From assembly GCF_014646335.1 (NCBI RefSeq), contig NZ_BMNG01000008.1:62001-126000 (forward strand): DNA of 64,000 nt. Reading direction: 5' to 3'. Position 1 is the first letter of the stretch, and every line of letters starts with the position of its first letter. The DNA is from Streptomyces lasiicapitis. Lineage in GTDB: Bacteria > Actinomycetota > Actinomycetes > Streptomycetales > Streptomycetaceae. The notes under the pieces were generated by a model. That model saw only the letters and a list, made by a program, of their open reading frames with translations, did no database searches and was not told the origin of the DNA. The position numbers and the translations under genes were made by a program. Below, piece by piece: positions 25,617 through 33,796 of this stretch.

Positions 25617-27326
25617 ATGGGAACCCTCAGCAGACGCGGCGTCCTGGGCGGAGCCATCGCCGTCGCGGCCACCGCGGCGACCGGCGGCACCACCCCGGCC
25701 ACAGCAGCCGCACGCACCGCCGCAGCCGAACCCCCCACCCTCTGGCAGGAGTTCACCCAAGCCCCCTACACCCACCCCCAGATCCCCTACGTAGGAAGAG
25801 CAGGAGCCCGCCGGGGCACCCGGCACCTCCCGCACCCCGGCCGGGTGTTCCACGCCCGCCACTACGGCGCCAGGCCCGACGCCCAGTCGAACGCGGCGCC
25901 CGCGATCAACCGTGCCCTCGCCGCCGCCGGAAGGGCCGGCGGGGGCACGGTCCAGCTCGAACCCGGCACGTACCGCGTGGACGACATCATCCGCATCGCC
26001 CACGACAACGTCGTCCTGCGCGGCGCGGGCAGCGCCCGCACCACCCTCGTCGCCACCAAGAACCTCACCGACCTCATCGGCCCCTACGGCAGCCGCTACG
26101 GAGGCGACAAGTCGAGCTGGTCCTGGGCGGGAGGGCTCATCTGGCTCTGCCCACAAGCGCGTTGGGACTCGCTCGTCGGGGCCATCAAGGCCAAGGACTG
26201 GCCCTTCGAGGGCTGGACCGGCAACAAGAGGGACGAGTGGCGGACCCTGACCACCGTCGCCCCCGCCACCCGCGGCTCGTGGTCCGTGCACGTCACCGAC
26301 CCTTCCCCAAGTTCTCGGCTTCGCTCGAACAGGGGAGACCCCACTCGCCTGCGCCGCGGCGACCTCGTCCTCCTCCGCCTCGCGGACGACGCCGACCACA
26401 CCCTCCTGGAGCACATGGCGGGCGAAGGGCCGGGCGCCACGTCGTACACCTGGGACGACAAGACGAAGCTCACCTCGTACGTCCCCTACGAGTGGCCCGT
26501 ACGGATCGCCTCCGTCAAGGGGCGCGAGGTGACCTTCGAGCGGCCGCTGCCGCTCGACGTGCGGCCCGAGTGGGATCCCCGCCTCACCACCCACGTGAAG
26601 GCCCTCACCGGCTCCGGCGTCGAAGGCCTCACCCTGGAAGCCGTCGAGACCCCGCAGTCCCCGCACCTGCTCGACAAAGGCCACAACGGCGTCACCTTCC
26701 AGTGCGCGTACGACTGCTGGGCGGACGACGTCCACGTACGCCACGTGGACAACGGCTTCGGACTCGTCGCCGCCTCCGCCTGCACCCTGCGCCGCACCGC
26801 CGTCGGCGGCCGCGGCTCGCACCACCCGTACTTCTGCCGGGAGGGCTCGCACGACAACCTGATCGAGGAGTTCCGCGTCGAGCGGCGCACCGTGCCCGCG
26901 CCCGCCGGGACCCAGCTGCACGGCATCAACGTGGAGGGCCTGTCCTCGTACAACGTCTGGTCGCGGGGTGTCATGGAGATGGGCACCTTCGACACGCACC
27001 GGGGGATGCCGTTCGCCGACGTACGGACCCAGATCACCGTCGAGAACGACGGGCGGCACGGCGGCGACGCGAGCGCGGGGCCCCTCTACGGAGCGCGTTT
27101 CACGCACTGGAACGTCACTGTCACCAACCAGCGCGCCGGACTGGTCAAAATTGACGGCATCGCTCCGTACAGCGCCACGGTAGGCATCTCCCGGGTCCGC
27201 GAGTTCGACCAGATCGACGTACCGGACTTCTCCGGAGAGCTCAACTCGCGCATCGAGGCGTACGGTTCGCCGGGTTCCGTACGCCCCCGGAATCTGTACG
27301 AGGCGCAGCGCGCTCTGGGTGACTAG
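25617..27326 (+). CDS. Tat-exported right-handed beta-helix (pectate-lyase-like) protein
   Basis: Protein of 569 aa. A twin-arginine signal (LSRRGVLGGAIAVAATAA) starts at residue 4. The mature part begins with the pectate-lyase-superfamily motif FHARHYGARPDAQSNAAPAI and alternating short strands typical of parallel beta-helices (GTVQLEPGTYRVDD). It is likely a polysaccharide lyase or hydrolase or a structural surface protein; no catalytic set could be confirmed. A 39-bp palindromic insertion at 26303-26341 adds 13 residues in frame. ATG 25617 has a GGGGAGG site. Confidence 0.82.
   Translation: MGTLSRRGVLGGAIAVAATAATGGTTPATAAARTAAAEPPTLWQEFTQAPYTHPQIPYVGRAGARRGTRHLPHPGRVFHARHYGARPDAQSNAAPAINRALAAAGRAGGGTVQLEPGTYRVDDIIRIAHDNVVLRGAGSARTTLVATKNLTDLIGPYGSRYGGDKSSWSWAGGLIWLCPQARWDSLVGAIKAKDWPFEGWTGNKRDEWRTLTTVAPATRGSWSVHVTDPSPSSRLRSNRGDPTRLRRGDLVLLRLADDADHTLLEHMAGEGPGATSYTWDDKTKLTSYVPYEWPVRIASVKGREVTFERPLPLDVRPEWDPRLTTHVKALTGSGVEGLTLEAVETPQSPHLLDKGHNGVTFQCAYDCWADDVHVRHVDNGFGLVAASACTLRRTAVGGRGSHHPYFCREGSHDNLIEEFRVERRTVPAPAGTQLHGINVEGLSSYNVWSRGVMEMGTFDTHRGMPFADVRTQITVENDGRHGGDASAGPLYGARFTHWNVTVTNQRAGLVKIDGIAPYSATVGISRVREFDQIDVPDFSGELNSRIEAYGSPGSVRPRNLYEAQRALGD
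26298..26341. repeat. 39-bp palindromic insertion inside a coding region
   Basis: GACCC occurs at 26298-26302 and again at 26337-26341. The DNA between forms a hairpin (CCCC..GTTCTCG, loop, CGCTCGAAC..GGGG). Removing one 39-bp period restores the smooth protein sequence HVTDPTRLRRGDLVLL. I recall similar CTCGGCTTCGCTCGA palindromes scattered in Streptomyces genomes. Confidence 0.75.
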
Positions 27327-27329
27327 GCG

Positions 27330-27599
27330 TCAGCCGAAGGGGACAAGACGGACCACGGTCACCGTGAGGACCGAACCCGACACGTAGTAGAGGACGATCG
27401 CGCCGCCGACCGTCGCCTCGCGGCGGTCGCGTTCGGCGGAGTCCGGGGAGACGGGCGTCGATCCGTGCCCGTAGGGGTCGCGGCCGAGCGTGCGCACCAT
27501 CGCGGCCCGGAAGGCGTCCGCGTCGTCCATCTTGGCGAGGGTGTCGTCGGCGGGCGGCGCGTAGGTGATGCGATAGCTCCGGCTCCGGTGACGGCTCAC
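27330..27599 (-). CDS. Small hypothetical protein, possibly RelE/ParE-like
   Basis: Protein of 89 aa with the layout of RelE-superfamily proteins: basic start with YRITYAPPADDTLAKM, a central helix with AFRAAMVRTLGRDPYGHG, and two C-terminal hydrophobic strands (GGAIVLYYVSGSVLTVTVVRLV). It overlaps the preceding 82-aa gene by 4 bp. This looks like a toxin-antitoxin-type pair, but it also shares an operon with an MFS exporter. Low certainty about function. Confidence 0.6.
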   Translation of the reverse strand: MSRHRSRSYRITYAPPADDTLAKMDDADAFRAAMVRTLGRDPYGHGSTPVSPDSAERDRREATVGGAIVLYYVSGSVLTVTVVRLVPFG

Positions 27600-27844
27600 G
27601 CGATGCTCCGCCTCTCGGCCTCGTCGGCGGCGAGGCGGTCGAGCAGGGCCTCGGCCTCGGGGTCGGGCACGGCCTCCAGCATCCAGTGCCGCATCACGCT
27701 GTGGATCTCGTCGACCCCGGCCTCGTTGATGGCCCGGTCGAACTCCGCGCGCCGGTCCTCGGGCAGGGCGGCGCGGATGTCCGGGATGGTGTTGGGGACG
27801 TCGACCTCCTCGCCGCCGATGAAGGTCTTCAGTGGTTCCGCCAT
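27596..27844 (-). CDS. Small hypothetical protein, possible antitoxin-like partner
   Basis: Acidic protein of 82 aa starting MAEPLKTFIGGEEVDVPN, with a helical C-terminal half (DPEAEALLDRLAADEAERR). It starts 8 bp after the MFS stop and overlaps the RelE-like gene by 4 bp, which argues for one transcript of three genes. No DNA-binding motif is obvious. Confidence 0.6.
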   Translation of the reverse strand: MAEPLKTFIGGEEVDVPNTIPDIRAALPEDRRAEFDRAINEAGVDEIHSVMRHWMLEAVPDPEAEALLDRLAADEAERRSIA

Positions 27845-27851
27845 GGTCGGG

Positions 27852-29156
27852 TCACTCTCCCTGAGGTCCCTGGGTGGGCCCTGCGCTGATCTCACGGTAG
27901 CGGCGGCGGTCCGATCCTCCCGGAGCCGCACCCGACACCTTCGGGCCCTGCTCCGGCGCCTCGGGAAGCCCCCGCATCAGACCCCAATACCCGAGCGCCG
28001 CCACCGTACCCACGAGCGCGCAGAAGCCCCACAGCCACTCCGCCCCCAGACGGTCGATCAGGAAACCGGACATCAGGGGCGCCACCAGGGCCGCCACGGC
28101 CCACGACATCGTGTACATGCCCTGGTAGCGGCCGCGTCCGTGCGTCGGCGAGAGCCGCACGACCAGGCCCGTCTGGGTGGGCGCGTTGACGATCTCGGCG
28201 AGCGTCCAGACCATCACCGTCAGCATGAAGACGCCGACCGAGCCCGCGAACGCGGTGAGTCCGAAGCCGATGCCGGCGACGAGCGAGGACAGCACGAGGA
28301 GGCGCTGCGGGTCCCGGTGCTCGATGAACCGTGTCACCGGTATCTGGAGCACGACGATCATGACGCCGTTCACGGCGATGGCCACGCCGTAGTCGCTCGG
28401 CGAGAAGCCCGCCTCGCCCATCGCGACCGGCAGCCCCACCGAGCCCTGCTGGAAGATCAGCGCGACCAGGAAGGACAGGCCGACCACGCCCATGAACCGG
28501 CCGTCCCGCAGCACGGTGCGCATCCCGACGTCGTCCGCCTCCCCGGCGGCTGCGGTCGTCTGCGGCCGCGACTCCGGCAGCTTCACGTACACGACGATCG
28601 CGCACACCAGCGTCATGACGGCCTCGATGAGGAAGCCCGCGAGATAGCTGTACGAGGCGATGAAGCCCGCGCCCGCCGCGGAGACGGCGAAGCCGAGGTT
28701 GATGGCCCAGTAGTTGAGCGAGAAGGCGCGCACCCGGTCCTCGGGGCGCACGATGTCCGCCATCATCGCCTGCACGGCGGGCCGGGACGCGTTGCTCGCC
28801 ATGCCGACGAGGAAGGCGACCGCGGCGATCGCCACGGGGTGCTCCATGAAGCCGAGCAGCGCCACGGAGACGGCCGTCGACGACTGCGCGATCAGCAGCG
28901 TCGGCCGCCGCCCGAGCCGGTCGGTCATCACGCCCGCGCTGAGCGAGGAGACGACGCCGCCGAGGCCGTGGAGGGCGGCGACGAGTCCTGCGTACGTGGC
29001 CGAGTACCCGCGATCCAGGGTCAGGTAGAGCGCCATGAACGTGGCGACGAACGCCCCGAGCCGGTTCACGAGCGTGCTGGTCCACAGCCACCAGAACGCC
29101 GGCGGGAGCCCCGACACCGACTCCTTGACGGCGCGTCTGACTGCGGTGAATGGCAT
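27852..29156 (-). CDS. MFS drug/metabolite exporter (DHA1-type)
   Basis: Membrane protein of 434 aa with 12 predicted hydrophobic segments. The cytoplasmic loop between segments 2 and 3 carries GVMTDRLGRRPTLL, the major facilitator motif A. ATG 29156 is preceded by GGGGGAACC; the longer frame to 29222 lacks a site. First gene of a minus-strand operon with the two small genes that follow. Proton-driven export is likely; substrate unknown. Confidence 0.88.
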   Translation of the reverse strand: MPFTAVRRAVKESVSGLPPAFWWLWTSTLVNRLGAFVATFMALYLTLDRGYSATYAGLVAALHGLGGVVSSLSAGVMTDRLGRRPTLLIAQSSTAVSVALLGFMEHPVAIAAVAFLVGMASNASRPAVQAMMADIVRPEDRVRAFSLNYWAINLGFAVSAAGAGFIASYSYLAGFLIEAVMTLVCAIVVYVKLPESRPQTTAAAGEADDVGMRTVLRDGRFMGVVGLSFLVALIFQQGSVGLPVAMGEAGFSPSDYGVAIAVNGVMIVVLQIPVTRFIEHRDPQRLLVLSSLVAGIGFGLTAFAGSVGVFMLTVMVWTLAEIVNAPTQTGLVVRLSPTHGRGRYQGMYTMSWAVAALVAPLMSGFLIDRLGAEWLWGFCALVGTVAALGYWGLMRGLPEAPEQGPKVSGAAPGGSDRRRYREISAGPTQGPQGE

Positions 29157-29377
29157 GGTTCCCCCGGGGCGGTGCAGGTGCTGAGCTACAGCTGGCGAGT
29201 AAGAGGCGAAAGCGGCGAGCACAACTTACGACCCACGAGACCGCCCACGCCACTCGTTTGACGACAACCGTCAACTGCGGGCTTGGCGCCCTCCGGACCG
29301 CCCCCCCCGGACCGCCCCCGACGGCCCCGACCGCTCCCGGGCGCGACCCCTACGGGCGTTCCATTACGCTCAGAGGC

Positions 29378-30139
29378 ATGGCCGACGCACCGTACAAGCT
29401 GATCCTCCTCCGCCACGGCGAGAGCGAATGGAACGCGAAGAACCTGTTCACCGGCTGGGTGGACGTCAACCTGAACGAGAAGGGCGAGAAGGAGGCGGTC
29501 CGCGGCGGTGAGCTGCTCAAGGACGCCGGCCTGCTCCCCGACGTGGTCCACACGTCCCTCCAGAAGCGCGCCATCCGCACCGCGCAGCTGGCCCTCGAGT
29601 CCGCCGACCGCCACTGGATCCCGGTGCACCGCAGCTGGCGCCTGAACGAGCGCCACTACGGCGCCCTCCAGGGCAAGGACAAGGCGCAGACGCTCGCCGA
29701 GTTCGGCGAGGAGCAGTTCATGCTCTGGCGCCGCTCGTACGACACCCCGCCGCCCGCCCTCGAGGACGGCACCGAGTTCTCCCAGTCCGCGGACCCGCGC
29801 TACGCCTCCATCCCGCCGGAGCTGCGCCCCCGCACGGAGTGCCTGAAGGACGTCGTCGTCCGGATGCTCCCCTACTGGTACGACGGCATCGTCCCGGACC
29901 TCCTCACCGGCCGCACGGTCCTCGTGGCCGCCCACGGCAACAGCCTCCGTGCCCTCGTCAAGCACCTCGACGGCGTCTCCGACGCCGACATCGCGGGCCT
30001 GAACATCCCCACCGGCATCCCCCTCTCCTACGAGCTGGACGCCACGTTCAAGCCCCTCAACCCCGGCGGCACCTACCTCGACCCGGACGCCGCGAAGGCG
30101 GCAATCGAGGCGGTCAAGAACCAGGGCAAGAAGAAGTAA
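29378..30139 (+). CDS. gpmA: 2,3-bisphosphoglycerate-dependent phosphoglycerate mutase
   Basis: Glycolytic enzyme of 253 aa interconverting 3- and 2-phosphoglycerate in the cytosol. The phosphohistidine motif LLRHGESEWN lies at residues 8-17 and the second catalytic His in VLVAAHGNSLRAL near 182. The full length and the usual QGKKK terminus are kept although an integrative element has inserted at its last codons: the 19-bp att core (30121-30139) supplies the end of the gene. The present terminator at 30152 is probably element-derived. Confidence 0.97.
   Translation: MADAPYKLILLRHGESEWNAKNLFTGWVDVNLNEKGEKEAVRGGELLKDAGLLPDVVHTSLQKRAIRTAQLALESADRHWIPVHRSWRLNERHYGALQGKDKAQTLAEFGEEQFMLWRRSYDTPPPALEDGTEFSQSADPRYASIPPELRPRTECLKDVVVRMLPYWYDGIVPDLLTGRTVLVAAHGNSLRALVKHLDGVSDADIAGLNIPTGIPLSYELDATFKPLNPGGTYLDPDAAKAAIEAVKNQGKKK
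30121..30139 (+). other. attL core: 3' end of gpm
   Basis: CCAGGGCAAGAAGAAGTAA, encoding the last residues QGKKK and the stop of gpm. An identical 19-mer lies at 40165-40183. The sequences on both sides of the two copies differ, as expected for a site-specific recombination core. Confidence 0.88.
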
Positions 30140-30151
30140 GCCCACGCGTTC

Positions 30152-30190
30152 AAGGCCCCCACCTGCGGTTCCTCCGCCGGTGGGGGCCTT
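30152..30190 (+). terminator. Hairpin terminator after gpm
   Basis: AAGGCCCCCACC and GGTGGGGGCCTT form a perfect 12-bp stem around a 15-nt loop, 13 bp after the gpm stop. It lies on the element side of the att core, so the element appears to bring its own terminator for the gene it interrupts. Confidence 0.88.
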
Positions 30191-30202
30191 GTTGCTGCCC
30201 TG

Positions 30203-30221
30203 GGGCCGTCGCTGGGCCGTC
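30203..30221 (+). other. Left arm-type repeats (GGGCCGTC x2)
   Basis: Two GGGCCGTC copies whose starts are 11 bp apart, 64 bp inside the left att core. The same pair with the same spacing and strand occurs near the right end (40039-40057). Likely integrase or excisionase arm-binding sites; inference from position and pairing. Confidence 0.65.
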
Positions 30222-30399
30222 AGGTGCTGCGGCGCATGCGCCGGACCCGGACGTCGAGCACGATCAGCAGCGCCACGGGGATGGCGATCTCGACCGGAGC
30301 CTGCGCCCAGAGGGCGAGCGCACCTCCTCCGGCGCCGATGAGCGCGATCGGCAGGTCGCGCGGGCAGATGTCGACGGTGACGCCTGTGCGTGGGACCAT
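30220..30399 (-). CDS. Small membrane-like protein of 59 aa
   Basis: An AAGGAGG site 5 nt before the ATG at 30399 marks this short gene. The product starts MVPRTGVTVDICPRDLPIAL and has a hydrophobic middle and end (IALIGAGGGALALWAQ, then IAIPVALLIVLDVRV) followed by a basic RRMRRST tail. It is the gene closest to the left att site, and its 3' end carries the arm repeats. I do not recognise it; a small membrane or phage-shock-like element protein is possible. Confidence 0.65.
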   Translation of the reverse strand: MVPRTGVTVDICPRDLPIALIGAGGGALALWAQAPVEIAIPVALLIVLDVRVRRMRRST

Positions 30400-30458
30400 A
30401 TGGCCTCCTTCCGTATCAGGTTATTGATCAAGCGGTTTCCGGGTGCGGAAATGGAAAC

Positions 30459-30488
30459 GAATGCCGCCCCGGGCGTGGGGCGGCATTC
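30459..30488 (-). terminator. Hairpin terminator downstream of the integrase gene
   Basis: GAATGCCGCCCC, six bases, then GGGGCGGCATTC: a perfect 12-bp stem with a pyrimidine-rich tract after it on the minus strand. It separates the int transcript from the small gene nearer the att site. Confidence 0.8.
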
Positions 30489-30948
30489 GCATGCGGTGAG
30501 ACTTTCGCACAGCTCGACTTCTCAGACAAACGCGCAGCTAGAAGGCCCACAGCTCTTCGACTTCTACGTTGCAAAAGTAGAAGCCTGCGTGCCTCGAAGA
30601 TCGATAGCGCACCTCCTGAACAAATCACTCAGGCCAATGAACGACAGGAGGTGGGTGCGGAGCTGCACCAGCCAGCTGGCCATCGGACATCCAGCCTCTA
30701 CTGACTGCACCCTTGCTAGCAAGGGAGACTCTGCTGCCGCTCAGGACGCTTGCATCGCATGCCAACTTGTTAGGCCTAGCGCTTGGGTTAGCACTTGAAG
30801 CTAGTGGACTTAGCGATTGCATTGCTTATCCCGACACTCACTCTTGCTTACCGAATCGCTTGTATTGCTTATCCCGACACCCACTCTTGCTTACCGAATC
30901 GCTTGCATTGCATGCCTACTCCTTCGGCTTGAAGTCAGGACGCTCTCC
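30489..30948. other. Low-GC non-coding stretch beside the integrase gene
   Basis: 460 bp with visibly lower GC than the rest of the window and no supported gene. It holds a CTTCTAC/GTAGAAG hairpin near 30562-30585, a perfect 14-bp palindrome CCTTGCTAGCAAGG at 30711-30724, two near copies of CGCTTGCATYGCATGCC near 30750 and 30900, and a 43-bp tandem duplication. Confidence 0.6.
30821..30906. repeat. 43-bp tandem duplication
   Basis: Two adjacent 43-bp units (30821-30863 and 30864-30906), each starting ATTGCTTATCCCGACAC, with two mismatches. They lie 43 bp beyond the integrase stop codon in a low-GC stretch. Confidence 0.92.
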
Positions 30949-32181
30949 TCACAAGCCGAGCTTCTCGTATGTGCGATCGATTGCCTTTCGTGTGCGTTCT
31001 CGACTGGAGGGCATCAGGTGTGCATACACACGGAGAGTCAGACCCGGGTCCGAGTGGCCGAGGTACTCGGCGAGGGCTTTGACGTTCTCCCCTGCGTCCA
31101 GGAGCACCGAAGCGTAGGAGTGGCGGAGGGCGTGCATGCCGTTCGTCCGGGACTCGGCGTACGGCTGTCCCCGCTCAGGCACCGGAATCACCCCGGCGGC
31201 AGCGAGCGCGGGCTTCCAGACGTTGTCGTTGAGCGTCGTCCGCCACACGTGCCCGCCACGCGGCCCCGTGAAGATCAGCCGCTTGGTCACCGCAGGCCCG
31301 TCCGCCACCTTCCACGGCAGGGTGATCTCGACCGGCGGGAACAGCTTCATGTGCGCCCGCAGGGCATCGGCGACCGGCCCAGGCAGAGGTACGTCCCGGA
31401 GCTTGCCACCCTTGGGCGGGGCGAAGACGGCCTTGCTCCGGCTCAGCTTGAGCTGCTGGACCACGTGGAGCGTGTCCGACTCGAAGTCGATCGCGTCGAC
31501 GGCGACGCCAAGGATCTCCCCCTGGCGGAGCCCACATCCCCCGCCCAGGTCGACCATGGCTCGGTAGCGCTCGGTCATGGCCTTCCGCACGGCGAAGACC
31601 CGCTCCGGAGTCCACGGGACGACCCGCTTCACGTCCACCACGGGAGGCCGGACCGATCGGGCCGCGCACGGATTGCGGGGCAGATGCCCGTCGTCCACGG
31701 CCGCACTCAGGGCCGCGCGCACGTTGGAGTAGATCGTCCGCGCGTACGCCCCTCGAACGCCGTTCTCTTGGAGTTCCCGCACCCAGTCGCGGACGTGGGC
31801 GGGTTGGAAGGAACCCAGCGGGCGCGAGCCCAGGTACGGGAAGGCGTGCAGCCGGAGCTGCGACTCCATCGAGGCCTGGGTGTTCGGATCGGCTCCCTGC
31901 GTGGCCACCCAGCGCTCGGCGTACTGCTGGAAGGTGACCCGAGCCGCACGAGGGTCGATGTACTGCCCGCGCGCCATGTCCGCCTCGATGTGCGCCAGCC
32001 ATTGCTCAGCGAGGCGCTTCTGCCGGTCGGGGAAGCTCTTCGCCTTCTCCGTACCGTCCGGCCCGACGTAGCGGGCGCGGTATCGCTGGCCCTTCCCGTA
32101 GCGCTCGGTCTTGACCTTCTGTGGCTTGCCGTCTGCGCCAGTCCCGGTCTTGTACCAGCGATCCTGTATGTGTCCGGCCAT
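30949..32181 (-). CDS. int: Tyrosine site-specific integrase of the AICE
   Basis: Recombinase of 410 aa. An N-terminal AP2-like/SAM-like arm and core-binding region (FQQYAERWVATQGADPNTQA) precedes the catalytic domain with Arg in GCGLRQGEILG, the HxxR box ALRHSYAS, LGHSDPGLTLRVYAH, and the nucleophile Tyr in that last motif. Start ATG 32181 shares one base with the stop of the xis-like gene. It should recombine attP with the 3' end of gpm rather than a tRNA gene. Confidence 0.93.
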   Translation of the reverse strand: MAGHIQDRWYKTGTGADGKPQKVKTERYGKGQRYRARYVGPDGTEKAKSFPDRQKRLAEQWLAHIEADMARGQYIDPRAARVTFQQYAERWVATQGADPNTQASMESQLRLHAFPYLGSRPLGSFQPAHVRDWVRELQENGVRGAYARTIYSNVRAALSAAVDDGHLPRNPCAARSVRPPVVDVKRVVPWTPERVFAVRKAMTERYRAMVDLGGGCGLRQGEILGVAVDAIDFESDTLHVVQQLKLSRSKAVFAPPKGGKLRDVPLPGPVADALRAHMKLFPPVEITLPWKVADGPAVTKRLIFTGPRGGHVWRTTLNDNVWKPALAAAGVIPVPERGQPYAESRTNGMHALRHSYASVLLDAGENVKALAEYLGHSDPGLTLRVYAHLMPSSRERTRKAIDRTYEKLGL

Positions 32182-32417
32182 CAGGCAGCAGCCCCTTTGA
32201 GCTGGGACTCCACCCACGCCTGAACGTCGTCCGGGTCGAAGCGGAGATGCCGACCGACCCTGAAGCCACGGGGACCCGTGCGCTTCCGCCGCCACTGGTA
32301 GACCGTCTCGACGCTGGGCAGCTCGAACATCATCACCAAGTCGTCAGGGGTCAGGTATCGCGAAGGCAGAGCACGAGGCGTGGCAACCGCCTCGGCCACG
32401 ACGTGACGGCTAGCCAC
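32181..32417 (-). CDS. xis: Excisionase-like helix-turn-helix protein
   Basis: Small DNA-binding protein of 78 aa with an HTH_17/MerR-like fold (YLTPDDLVMMFELPSVETVY, then WRRKRTGPRGFRVGRHLRFD). Position between int and repSA is standard for Xis in pSAM2-type elements. GTG 32417, 8 bp inside the repSA end, has a GGAGAG site; an ATG at 32465 would give 94 aa. It directs excision together with Int. Confidence 0.82.
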   Translation of the reverse strand: MASRHVVAEAVATPRALPSRYLTPDDLVMMFELPSVETVYQWRRKRTGPRGFRVGRHLRFDPDDVQAWVESQLKGAAA

Positions 32418-33753
32418 GGGTCGGCTCTCCTTCCGTTCCGGCGGTGGTTCCGAGGGACTCGGCAAGCCAGGCCTCGGTGTCGGACAGGCCCGTTCCGGCG
32501 AAGACCCAGTGGGCGAGGACGTACGTGGTGGTGCCGGTCTCGGTGGGTGTGGCTTGGGCTCGGCGCCAGTCGGCGCGGGCCGTGCGGAGGGCGCCGAGGG
32601 TGGTCGAGTAGCGGCGGGACTTGGTGGAGAAGTGGCCGCGGAAGCCGAGCATGTGGGCCCAGGCGCGGAGGCGGAGGTGTTCGAGGTCTTTGCGGGCGCC
32701 GAGGGTCCAGGCGGTGCGGATCAGGCGACGGGCGTGGTCGCTGAGGTCGAGCTGGGCGAGTTCGGCGGCGAACTTCAGGGGCCGGTCGAGGGCGCCCGTG
32801 GCGGTCTCGGCGCCCTTGGTGGCGTACTTGGCGATGTACGAGGCCACGGCCCGCTCCGTCAGCTCCTGGCCGCCGTCGAAGTCGGCGGAGCGGATGGTGC
32901 GGACGTCGAGTTGGCGGCCGAAGGTGAGGGTGTGGGCGCAGCCGTCGAGGGTCGGGCCGTCGACTTGGGTCTTGGTGGTGGCGGTGCGGATGGCGTCGGT
33001 CAGGAGGTCGGCTGTCGCCCAGGGCGGGGGTGCGGTGTCTCCGCCGCCGGGGCCGTCGAGGCGGATCACGGCGTGGAAGTGGACCGCCCCGCGCTTCTGG
33101 TACTCGGCGACCTTGGCGAAGGACACCCGGGCGTGTTCACGGAGACGGCGTTGGCTCAGGCCCGCTCGCTTGGCGACCTCCCGGCGGAGGTGGATGGAGA
33201 AGCGGCGCCAGAGCTGTCCGGCGTGGGCGTTCCATAGGACGGCCGCTTCGTAGTCGTACGTGGTCGGGTCGAGTGGGGTGCCAAGGGCGGCGTCCTCCTG
33301 GCCGTGGTGGGTGCCGCAGCGGCAGGGGCGGCCGGAGGAGGGGCGGTTGTGGACCGGGCCGAAGCTCGGCGCGGTGAAGGTGGCGAAGACGCGGGGGTGC
33401 GCGGCGACCCGGTCCGGGATGCCCGTGCCGCCGCGCAGGCCGGAGGTGATCAGGTGGAAGGTGTCGCGCCGGTAGACCTCGGCGCAGGCCGGGCAGCGGG
33501 TCGTACGGCGGTTGTTGCAGCGGACGAGGAGCTGGCCCGCCGGGAGGTCGACGGAGTCGAGGTGGTGGAGGACCTTGCCTATCTCGCCGGTGCGGGTGTC
33601 GACGTCGTACTCCGTGCGGTGGCCGTCGAGGCGGATCGGGTGGGCGCAGCCGCCGAGGCCGGAGAGCTGGTTGAGGATGCCGGGCAGGGTGCCGTGGGCG
33701 GCCAGCTTGGCGAGTTCCGGGACTGGGGGCGGGGTGGTGGCGCGGGTGAAGAT
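32410..33753 (-). CDS. repSA: RepSA-type rolling-circle replication initiator, ATC in place of the start codon
   Basis: The minus-strand frame is open from 33753 to 32410 (447 codons, near the pSAM2 RepSA length). It holds Cys-rich motifs (VRCNNRRTTRCPAC; RPCRCGTHH), the HUH-like metal motif GAVHFHAVIRLDG, and the nicking-Tyr motif VASYIAKYATKG. The first ATG/GTG/TTG in frame is GTG 33126, which would remove about 209 conserved residues. AAGGAG lies 5 nt before an ATC codon (33753), where the start should be; the next residues FTRATTPP suit a RepSA N-terminus. Either ATC initiates weakly or the start was lost by mutation. Confidence 0.8.
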   Translation of the reverse strand: MFTRATTPPPVPELAKLAAHGTLPGILNQLSGLGGCAHPIRLDGHRTEYDVDTRTGEIGKVLHHLDSVDLPAGQLLVRCNNRRTTRCPACAEVYRRDTFHLITSGLRGGTGIPDRVAAHPRVFATFTAPSFGPVHNRPSSGRPCRCGTHHGQEDAALGTPLDPTTYDYEAAVLWNAHAGQLWRRFSIHLRREVAKRAGLSQRRLREHARVSFAKVAEYQKRGAVHFHAVIRLDGPGGGDTAPPPWATADLLTDAIRTATTKTQVDGPTLDGCAHTLTFGRQLDVRTIRSADFDGGQELTERAVASYIAKYATKGAETATGALDRPLKFAAELAQLDLSDHARRLIRTAWTLGARKDLEHLRLRAWAHMLGFRGHFSTKSRRYSTTLGALRTARADWRRAQATPTETGTTTYVLAHWVFAGTGLSDTEAWLAESLGTTAGTEGEPTRG

Positions 33754-33796
33754 GGCTTCTCCTTCTGGCTGGCTGGAACGGTCAGGGGGGAAGGGC

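Noticed and set aside
30244..30251. GACCCGGA, the TraB recognition octamer of some Streptomyces plasmids
   Set aside because: Only one copy inside a coding region; functional clt loci carry clustered copies.
30400..30700. tRNA or tmRNA gene as the integration site
   Set aside because: No cloverleaf or T-arm GTTCGAATC motif there; the exact repeat of the gpm end explains the boundaries.
32410..33126. Taking the 238-codon frame from GTG 33126 as the whole rep gene
   Set aside because: The frame stays open upstream to 33753 with conserved RepSA residues, so this start would cut the protein in half.
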